Shown: piece after piece, positions 53,930 to 64,000 of the stretch | Layout: every line of letters starts with the position of its first letter | How positions within the stretch are numbered: the stretch's first letter is position 1 | Origin: Apostichopus japonicus | Lineage: Eukaryota > Echinodermata > Holothuroidea > Aspidochirotida > Stichopodidae | Assembly: GCF_037975245.1 (NCBI RefSeq) | Contig: NC_092561.1 | Span: 1,340,501 to 1,404,500, forward strand | Reading direction: 5' to 3' | Length of the DNA stretch: 64,000 nucleotides | The notes under the pieces: generated by a model | The model's database searches: none | The model's input: the letters and a program-made list of their open reading frames with translations, nothing else | Told to the model about the DNA's origin: nothing | Made by a program: the position numbers and the translations under genes

Positions 53930-54760
53930 ATTAACCCTGTAATAATTACATGGTCGTCGTGTGTGTCACGACGACCCTGTAATTATTACAGGGTTATAGG
54001 TTAGGCTATACGCGTGTACCCGACATACAATATTTACATATAGACACAGAGATACTATATTTGCGAATCCCGTCCGTGATCATAATCAAGCATGTTTAGA
54101 AGATTGAAGTTTGAACCTCTTAATCACCGCTATATATATCAGTATAGCAATAAAATAACCATTACAGATAAGTTTGTTGGCCTAACCTTGAACACCACCA
54201 GGGTGTGGTTTGAATTTTTATTCCATAAAAAAATTTACCCACTGAACAAGTCACCCATAACATTCCATATCGTTTTTTTTTTGGTTAAAGGTTGTGGCTA
54301 TAATGTGCAGCAGTAACCAGTAACCAGTAACGGGGCTAACGTGTAGTAACCCTGTAATAATTACAGGGTCGTCGTGTGTGTCACTGCGCTTAACAAGGTT
54401 AGCGTCTAATAATTGCTTAGGCTACACGTTTACCGCATACAATATTTATATAGACATAGAGAAACTATATTTGCGAATCCCGTCCGTCAACAATCATGTA
54501 GGTTTATAAGATTGAAGTTTGAACCTCCATATCACCGCTATATATATCAGTATAGGAATAAAATAACTACTACAGATAAGTTTGTTGGCCTCTCACCTTG
54601 AACACCACCAGGGTGTGGTGTGAATTTATTCTATGAAATATTTACCCACTGAACAAGTCACCCATAAACATTCCATATCGTTTTTGTTTTGCTTTGTTAT
54701 AGGTTGTGGCTATAATGTGCAGCAGTAACCAGTAACCAGTAATCGGGCTAACGTCGCGTA
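53930..54760. repeat. Direct duplication of a ~415-bp segment
   Basis: 53930-54345 and 54346-54760 share long blocks, e.g. TTTGCGAATCCCGTCCGT, GATTGAAGTTTGAACCTC, TTGAACACCACCAGGGTGTG and GTGGCTATAATGTGCAGCAG. Divergence is visible but low. Neither copy has a convincing gene. Confidence 0.88.
53933..53995. repeat. 63-nt hairpin, 29-bp arms, 5-nt loop
   Basis: AACCCTGTAATAATTACA followed by tggtcgtcgtg pairs with the downstream arm through one mismatch, around a TGTGT loop. A partial copy without the long second arm begins at about 54347. Confidence 0.9.
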
Positions 54761-54959
54761 ATTAGACTATCCACTAATTGTACGTAGGCATACATATAAA
54801 GAGGTTGTTTATTAGTAGGCCTACACCATATGCGCTGCGGATTGCTGGTATCGAGGAGGCGGTTGTTAACTATCACTAAAATCATGAAACGATATTATGG
54901 GACTTTAAGTGATTCAAATTTAATGTTAAACATCTGTGAAAACGACACATATTACGAGC

Positions 54960-55660
54960 TTATGACATGGGTTACTTCAGACAAGCTAATTACTTTATGC
55001 ATTAGTACATTCCTTTGCGTATGGGTTATACCTTATATGACAAACTAATTCATGTATGCATAAATACAGACCTTTGTGTATGGGTTATACCTTATGACAA
55101 ACTAATTATTGTATGTATAAGTACAGACCTTTGTGTATGGGTTATACCCAGTGGCGGAGCGTCCATACAGTCAGGGGCGGATCCCCCCCCCCCCCTGACG
55201 GACTCGAATGGACTGTTGGCGCCCTTTTTAGCTTTTTTCCAGTTTTTACTTATTCGCCGCGATTATTGACTTTTTTATTGCGCTTTCATCTACCTATTGA
55301 CATTTGTCACATTATCTGCAAATTAGCAAGGCCCGGAAAGGGTCATTTCCGGCGATCTAGGGAGTATATTTATCCAAAATAATTCTGTACGCTCCGCGCC
55401 AACCTGTGGTGGCGCTCCGCTTAGGTAATGTCGAAAGCGCCCCTACAGACCATTCTCGCCACCCCCCCCCCCCTGACCAACACCCCTAGCTCCGCAACTG
55501 GTTATACCTTATGACAAGCTAATTACTTTATGCATAAGTACATCATTCCTTTGCGTAAGGGTTATACCTTATCACAAACTAGTTCATGTATGCATAAGTA
55601 CAGTCCTTTGCATAAGGGATATGCCTTACGACAAACTAATTCCTGCATAAGTACAGACCT
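54960..55660. repeat. ~57-bp tandem repeat, second block, split by a MITE
   Basis: Same TTATACCTTATGACAA unit as 52930-53245, interrupted by the hAT MITE at 55149-55500. Confidence 0.88.
55149..55500. mobile_element. hAT MITE (CAGTGGCGGAGC family), inverted orientation
   Basis: Ends CAGTGGCGGAGC and GCTCCGCAACTG. Perfect 8-bp target duplication GTTATACC (55141-55148 and 55501-55508), which is part of the tandem array unit, so the insertion postdates the array. Confidence 0.92.
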
Positions 55661-55664
55661 TATT

Positions 55665-55667
<3 letters not shown>

Positions 55668-55748
<81 letters not shown>
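55668..55748. repeat. (TA)n tract
   Basis: About 81 bp of TA dinucleotides, followed by ataaatgaaaatcgtaatga, the tail sequence of the tRNA-derived SINE seen at 59-60 kb. Confidence 0.95.
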
Positions 55749-57796
<2,048 letters not shown>

Positions 57797-57912
57797 AAGT
57801 TGGTTGGTTGGCGTCTATCTTGGCGCAGAGTGCTCTATGTCCGGTGGACAGTGCGAAATATATGTTAAGACTAGTTGAGACTAGTGGAACACTAGTAGTT
57901 GTAACTCGTTGT

Positions 57913-59038
57913 CAGTGGCGGCGGAACCGGGGGGGGGGGCTTGGGGGCTCAGCCCCCCAATGAAAAAGTTGAGGGGGCAAATGCATGATAAGCCCCCCCA
58001 ATATTTACCAAGGCTCCGAAACGTGCATCTGCCCATTTTTCAATGCATACTTGTCGATCTGTCCGATGCACACGTATACTATATAGGTGTAATAATTTTA
58101 GTAAATGCTGGGGGGGACCCTTGGCCCGTCCCCTGGCTATAGACCACATTGTCACCTCAACCGCGTCTTCACGCCCCGTGAAAAGTGGAAGCAGTGAGTG
58201 TGAGTACCGGTAAGCGCAACACAACTTCGTCTTAGGACAATGACTTGCCTCATTTCAGCCAGTTCTCCAACGTCCCCTTACTCAGTGGCGGAGCGTCCAT
58301 ACAGTCAGGGGGCGGATGCCCCCTCACCCTGACGGACTCAAATGGACTGCTGGCGCCCTTTTCAGCTTTTCACTACTTTTTACTTATTCGTGATTATTGA
58401 CTATTTTATTGCGCTCTCATCTACCTATTGACATTTGTCATATTCTGTTGGTGTAATTTTCGACAAAATGGCGACGACACCTATTTATTCTCCGTTTATC
58501 TGCAAATTAGCAATGCCCGGAAAGGGTCATTTCCTGCAATCTGTAGAGTATCTTTACTCAAAAAATTTCTGTACGCTCCGCGCCAACCTGTGGTGGCGCT
58601 CCGCTTAGATAGTGTCGAAAGCGCCCTACAGACCATTCTTGCCCCCCCCCCAACCAATACCCCTAGCTCCGCCACTGCCCTTAGCTACACTCAAAAACGT
58701 CTTTGCGAGTACACTACGAGTAATAGCTACACTCTTAAAACACCATCGAATATACAAATTACAAGGTTTTTACAGACTTTCTCGTGCAATCTGAGAAATT
58801 GCAGGCTTGAGACCCATATTTTAGGGCTAGGTATTCGCAGCATAAAACACTCGGGAAGTGCCGTTTCCGGCCATCTGGGGGTTTGAAAAAACCCAAAATT
58901 TTCTTGTACGCTCCGCGCCAACCGATGGCGGCGCTCCGCTTAGATAGTCTCCAGAGCCGTCTCTATATACGGCTCTGATAGTCTCCACACATTAGCCCCC
59001 CCCCCCCCCCCAATAATTTTTCCGTTCCGCCGCGCCTG
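57913..59038. mobile_element. hAT-type element (GGCGGCGGAAC family) with a nested MITE
   Basis: Termini CAGTGGCGGCGGAACCGG and the complement of CAGGCGCGGCGGAACGG. Perfect 8-bp duplication CTCGTTGT (57905-57912 and 59039-59046). Close relative of 40559-41806; both share the tgcatgataagcccccc and gtgcatctgcccatttttca blocks. Carries 58283-58677 inside. Confidence 0.92.
58283..58677. mobile_element. Nested hAT MITE (CAGTGGCGGAGC family)
   Basis: Perfect CAGTGGCGGAGC/GCTCCGCCACTG ends, inserted within 57913-59038. Flanks CCCTTACT and CCCTTAGC share 6 of 8 bases. It shows the family is younger than the host element. Confidence 0.88.
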
Positions 59039-59387
59039 CTCGTTGTAACTGAGTTTCACGCGTTGAGCGATCATCAGACAACTCTGAAGGTCGTAATTCC
59101 AATGTAGGCGTTTGTCACCTGTATCGAACAATGCTAGTTCTGTTTTTGGTGACATATTTTGCCTTACTTTAGAGATCAAACTTGATGCTAACCAACACGA
59201 AATCATTTGTGATTCCTAAAGCCGGATCTCGCAAGAGATACTTTGAACAGACTTTATGTTAATGCAATGGAGGTTAACAACAAAGGCAAATGAATATATA
59301 TAATTGAACATCGTAATGAGCTGGAAAATCAAGAACAGTGAAAAAACTTCCAGCCTCCACCGGGATTCGAACCCAGGCCACCCTAAC

Positions 59388-59541
<154 letters not shown>

Positions 59542-59796
59542 GAAAATCGTAATGAGTTGGAAAATCAAGAACAGTGAAAAAACTTTCAGCCTCCACCGGG
59601 ATTCGAACCACGGGCCTTCCGCTCTGTACGCGGACACCCTAATGATTTTCGAGTTGGTCAGCATCATGTTTGATCTCTAGAGTAAGGCAAAATATGTCAC
59701 CAAAAACAGAACTAGTATTGTTCGATACAGGTGACAAACGCCTACAGTGGAATTACGATCTTCCTTATTGGTTTCGAACCTCTGGACATACAATCA

Positions 59797-59868
59797 GCGT
59801 CCATAGCCTAGTGGTTAGGGTGTCCGCGTACAGAGCGGAAGGCCCGTGGTTCGAATCCCGGTGGAGGC
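59797..59868 (+). tRNA. tRNA-like SINE head, not a normal tRNA gene
   Basis: 72 nt with acceptor GCGTCCA/TGGAGGC (one mismatch), A-box TAGCCTAGTGGTTAGGG, perfect anticodon stem TCCGC/GCGGA with loop GTACAGA, and B-box GGTTCGAATCCC. The implied anticodon ACA is not a normal cytosolic species and the T-stem has a mismatch. Repetition with a common 3' body indicates a SINE. Confidence 0.55.
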
Positions 59869-60170
59869 TGAAAGTTTTTTCACTGTTCTTGATTTTCCAA
59901 CTCATTACGATTTTCATTTATATATATTCATTTGCCTTTGTCGTTTACCTCCATTGCATTAACATAAAGTCTGTTCAAAGTATCTCTTTCGAGATCCGGC
60001 TTTAGGAATCACAAATGATTTTCGAGTTGGTCAGCATCATGTTTGATCTCTAGAGTAAGGCAAAATATGTCACCAAAAACAGAACTAGTATTGTTCGATA
60101 CAGGTGACAAACGCCTACAGTGGAATTACGATCTTCCTTATCGGTTTCGAACCTCTGGACATACAATCAG

Positions 60171-60242
60171 CGTCCATAGCCTAGTGGTTAGGGTGTCCGC
60201 GTACAGAGCGGAAGGCCCGTGGTTCGAATCCCGGTGGAGGCT
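60171..60242 (+). tRNA. Second plus-strand tRNA-like SINE head
   Basis: Identical in this region to 59797-59868 and offset by exactly 374 bp, followed by the same GAAAGTTTTTTCACTGTTCT tail. Interpreted as a duplicated SINE. Confidence 0.55.
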
Positions 60243-60349
60243 GAAAGTTTTTTCACTGTTCTTGATTTTCCAACTCATTACGATTTTCATTTATATATAT
60301 TCAATTGCCTTTGTCGTTTACCTCCATTGCATTAACATAAAAAAAAAAA

Positions 60350-60358
<9 letters not shown>

Positions 60359-60397
<39 letters not shown>
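60359..60397. repeat. (TA)n tract with tttagttatt repeats
   Basis: TA dinucleotides preceded by an A-rich run and followed by several TTTAGTTAT units to about 60455. Confidence 0.9.
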
Positions 60398-60399
<2 letters not shown>

Positions 60400-60935
60400 G
60401 TTATTATTTTTAGTTATTATTTTTAGTTATATATTTAGTTTATTTAGTTATATATTTTGTTGATGAACATCAGATGTAGAAAGGCTCATTTCTCAAAACT
60501 TTAGTTTAATACAGAAACATCAACTTTGTTGATACCAGTGGGTTTGATCCAACAATGTACAACATATCTTCATGAAATGGTTAGGAAAGCTGTCGTTAGA
60601 CATACACGGCACCCCTCCCCCCACCCGCCCCACCGTCAAACCAAGGTTGTGATTCACCCCAGTTCCTCAACTAATGTAACAATTAATGTAGATGCATAGG
60701 GTCATTTATAGATTTCCGTCCACCATCCCTTGCAACCACCCCACCCCCCCCCCACCATTATCACCAAAAAGCCCTTGTTCTGATTTCGCTTGGCTTCCTC
60801 GTTTAACCCCAACAATTCGCACAGCTCTGCCTCTCCATTATAAAAGAGGGCCTGGGCTTTCATTCGTTTTCGTCAAGCCCTACCCCTTCCCCATGCCTAG
60901 GAACCATATCCTATGGGGCAATACAACCATTACTA

Positions 60936-61079
60936 GAGCTACCATGAACTCTAGAGCTACCATGAACTCTAGAGCTACCATGAACTCTAGAGCTACCATG
61001 AACTCTAGAGCTACCATGAACTCTAGAGCTACCATGAACTCTAGAGCTACCATGAACTCTAGAGCTACCATGAACTCTT
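60936..61079. repeat. 18-bp tandem repeat, eight copies
   Basis: Unit CTCTAGAGCTACCATGAA, nearly invariant. It yields open frames on both strands (RATMNS on plus, FMVALE on minus) that are not genes. Confidence 0.95.
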
Positions 61080-62441
61080 TTATTGAAAGAAGAGATGGTA
61101 TAACAACAAGATCGATTACATGAAAGTCGGAAACAAAGCAAACAATTTGTTCAGATGTGTTCTTTTTGCATATGTATTTACAATTGAAAATAATGGCAAC
61201 TGAAAGTATATACATTTATCGGTAAAAAAAAGTTTTGTTTTTGCACCATATTGACACTTTGCTCTGTTATCTCTGTACTGGGTAAATCCAAACATCAAGA
61301 TTTAAATATTACCACAAGTTGACACTGGTGAAAGTCATCAAACAAAACTGAGAAAATAATATTGAAATTTCCTTTTACTTTGCCCATTGTTTCATCTCTT
61401 ATCACCCCACACCCCTTGCCCCCCCCCCCACTACACCCACCTGCCCAAACCCACCATTGTAGTACGGTACCCACCAGGAAATTCCTTGAGGGGTTAATAT
61501 GATGAAGTTATAAATGTAAACAAGAACAAAATCCCACTTTTTTTTACCATGAAAAAAAGCTTTAATTAATGTCTCAAACCATTTCCAAGACATTGAATTA
61601 TCGTCATAGTAACCTCTATCTTTTGATTCACAGAATATGAGTATTTACGGTCAGCCCTTTTTTTTTTGGTCTCATTCTCTTGGTTCACAAATACTTGATA
61701 ACAGAAACACAAATGATATCAATTGAGTTGGTATACCATGAACAGGCAATGCACATCTCCATGGTAACCTGTATTCAGTGACTAGCATTGCTTTCATGCT
61801 GACTCATTGCGTCCCTATGCAATATTTGAGGAACTGACCTTGTCTGGGTGCTAGACCGAAACATTTCTGCTTTTCAACTAAACATTGACGAGCCTCAGAT
61901 ATGTGATGTGTTATGACTTAAAATATAATAGAGGTAAAGAAATAGAAAAAGAAAAAATAACAGTGGTTTTTTAATCCTCCGCCAAAATAAATGTTGTGCC
62001 TAATGTTGTGCCCTCTTCCCCCCCCCCCACCCTCTAAAATGTTGTGCCCTCTTACACTACACTCTATTACTTCATGCAAATCTTTATCACTGAGTCATGG
62101 GCTGACTTTGTGGGTTAACTCTTGCTGACCTAACCTTGTTTTAGCAGTTCATAAGCACTCTGTGGATAATTAATCACTGCACATAACACGAGTTGTACCG
62201 TAAGATGGAAAAATAACATGCATTTCACCTTGTGACTGGAATTGGTGCCATTTCAAATGATCCAAATTTCTTAAATAGATTATTTAATGTCAAACAAGGA
62301 GTAGGATTAACCTTACTTGCAATGAAGAATAGTAGACACTTTTCTTTTTAAACACACGACACCCTATTTTCCTTCGTGTTTTGTAAGGCCCTTTATTGGC
62401 AAAAAATAACTCAACCGGTACATAACTGGAATCAATAAGAC
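61080..62441. other. Gene-free stretch
   Basis: Poly-C runs near 61420 and 62020. No exon or bounded element seen. It is downstream of CSTF3. Confidence 0.5.
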
Positions 62442-62447
62442 TTTATT
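62442..62447 (-). promoter_or_regulatory. Candidate CSTF3 polyadenylation signal
   Basis: TTTATT on plus is AATAAA on the transcribed strand, about 485 nt after the CSTF3 stop at 62932, giving a plausible 3' UTR. Confidence 0.5.
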
Positions 62448-62931
62448 CATTCGAAGTTCATTGTTACTTCATCTTAACCAACATGATGTTTTTTTAACCA
62501 AAATTTCAGATAATTTCTGCCAAAAGAAAAATCAGCTTTTAATGAACCCTCCCTCCCTCCCCCTGCCCACCCCACTAACTGATTTCTTCAAGCCATAACT
62601 TTGAAGATGACCCACCATATTCATAGATTACCGTGCATTTCCTCTAGAATTACTTGGGGTAACCTAAATTACCTTAAGAACCAGCCTGTGGGGTCTTATT
62701 TTTGTAACATGACAATAAGTGTATCAAAATACGACTACAACAAAAGACATCAAAATCCACATCGTTCACTTGCAGACTAACACAAGCGTGACGATATTCT
62801 GGAAGCTGTTCTGGTTTTGCCGCGACTGAAGTATCAAACGGTATCCCAATCATAATACTGCAGTGTCTTTCACCTGGTTATACCAATCCTCTTGCGGTGT
62901 AATATTTGTCTTCCTGATTCCGCTGACAGCT

Positions 62932-63676
62932 TCACTTGGCACGCTTCTGTTGACGACTCCTGTAGATGTCGTGGACCGGCGCCCTCTGTGAGTTCTCCTC
63001 GTCGTCCGAATCGTCATTGGTTTTCCCAGAATCGTCTGCTGCCCTCTTTCTCTTTGGTGCTTCCGAATCTTGGCTATTATCTCCTCCGTCGTTACTGCCA
63101 TTCGTTATGGTGACTTCTTCGGCTTTAGCTGAAATAAATGTCATGTCGTATTTTAAATCTTTTCTTTTTTCCCTTATATTTTGGTAGTTTCTATATAATA
63201 TGTGTCATCTTAGTTGTGTCTCGTTTAAAGTGGTCTTGTCAAGTTACAATATTTTTGCATATTCTTCAAACACGTTTATTGAAGCAATATTAGGAACAAA
63301 AATTGAATTGGGATATATGTTAAGATATCTTGATATCAGTAAAACACTAACACACAAACTGTATCATAGCACACTTGCACAGAGGGAGCACTCAGACACA
63401 AAGCATCTCCACGGTAACGCAGGACCTCCCTTATTTCTAATGCAACTCAGCTAACTTTTGTGATCAGCTTAACCAGTTTTGCACATCCAGTCACACATAC
63501 CATCCACATCTCACACAGATTCCTTTTGCCTCTGGCAAAACAGGACAAAAAAGATTGAAACTTGGACTGAAATTGTCCTAGTCCCTTTCTTGAAGGTATT
63601 TTGGAATAAACTTACGTTCTGGAATGGTGCATTCGGCTAGAAGCCGCATGAGCTCATCCACGCGAACAAAGGGACC
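62932..63676 (-). CDS. CSTF3: Cleavage stimulation factor subunit 3 (CstF-77), last two coding exons
   Basis: Exons 63616-63676 (after CTGCAG, donor GTAAGT) and 62932-63128 (TGA at 62932). The first encodes GPFVRVDELMRLLAECTIPE, starting in phase 0 and ending in phase 1; the second starts in phase 1, so the join is in frame. The C-terminus is acidic with a basic patch (PKRKRAADD) and ends PVHDIYRSRQQKRAK. Both GPFV-VDELM and the terminal VHDIYR-RQQKR are hallmarks of CstF-77, the scaffold of the pre-mRNA 3'-end cleavage complex that binds CstF-64 through this C-terminal region. The rest of the gene (HAT-repeat exons) lies beyond the right edge. No further exon was found between 63677 and 64000. 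Confidence 0.9.
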
Positions 63677-64000
63677 CTGCAGTAGACAAGACAGAAGATG
63701 AATTAATAGTATCAAGGAAGAGTTATGTTGGTAGTTGCTCAGGAGGGAAGGAGCAGGATAAGGAGGTAGGGTGAGAAGAGAGATGGATGGAAACCAAAAG
63801 ACCAGAGGACTTAAAAACACTGGCATCTTCAGCAAGAGAACTTTCACATCCTCAAACAACTGCCCTCACCACACAATGTTTATTTACTCCTTAGACCCCT
63901 CCCCACGGACGGATGTCAGCCAAATTTCTAGGGTGTGCATGATAGTGCATTTCAAGCCTGCAGGGTAACAGAGGGTAGAGCCTATAGGGTGTAGTGAGGA

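Noticed and set aside
59797-60242. Functional tRNA genes
   Set aside because: Anticodon ACA, stem mismatches and a shared SINE body and tail argue for SINE heads rather than working tRNAs.
60692-61215. Frames with repeated RATMNS (plus) and FMVALE (minus)
   Set aside because: Both derive from the 18-bp tandem repeat, open on both strands.
62850-63101. Alternative minus-strand frame across the last CSTF3 exon
   Set aside because: A shadow of the correct CSTF3 frame, which ends in the family-specific HDIYRSRQQKR motif.

Overview
The window is eukaryotic nuclear DNA: AT-rich, intron-dense, and packed with transposon remnants, tandem repeats and (TA)n tracts. Gene content (a DED-NACHT NOD-like receptor, a Tie-like Ig/EGF protein, paraoxonase, CAPS2, CSTF3) and the abundance of hAT-type MITEs point to a marine invertebrate deuterostome. 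A holothurian or other echinoderm is my best guess, by inference only. Every gene was assembled by hand from open segments bounded by AG...GT, with intron phases checked. No transcript data were available.

Layout. 1-4.3 kb: 5' half of a paraoxonase (PON) gene on the minus strand, leaving through the left edge. 4.3-6.2 kb: a head-to-head intergenic region carrying an element with inverted 42-bp minisatellite ends. 6.2-23.5 kb: a CAPS2 (calcyphosine-2) gene on the plus strand, with 15 well-phased exons recovered. Its largest intron holds a 4.43-kb element with long near-identical inverted arms built of ~300-bp tandem units. 23.8-28 kb: minisatellites, including a 30-bp x ~36 array. 28.1-35.3 kb: a seven-exon plus-strand gene for a secreted Ig + EGF protein resembling the N-terminal part of Tie receptors but stopping inside the last EGF repeat. 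35.3-42 kb: CR1/L2-like LINE debris, a tRNA-derived SINE and nested hAT elements. 42.0-48.7 kb: minus-strand DED-NACHT protein and, below it, a chain of phase-compatible tiny exons that may be its 3' end or a separate small gene. 49-61 kb: repeats, including hAT MITEs with 8-bp target duplications, a tRNA-derived SINE cluster around (TA)n, a degenerate hammerhead ribozyme and a 29-bp-arm hairpin. 62.4-64 kb: last two coding exons of CSTF3 on the minus strand, entering from the right edge.

The genes are functionally unrelated and not an operon: a lipolactonase-type enzyme, a ciliary/calcium-binding family protein, a secreted receptor-like protein, an innate-immunity NLR and an mRNA 3'-end processing factor. 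The strongest unusual observations are the long-armed foldback element in the CAPS2 intron, loss of one catalytic-dyad His in the PON, the microexon chain below the NLR, the hammerhead inside an inverted repeat, and a swarm of several related hAT families with nested insertions.
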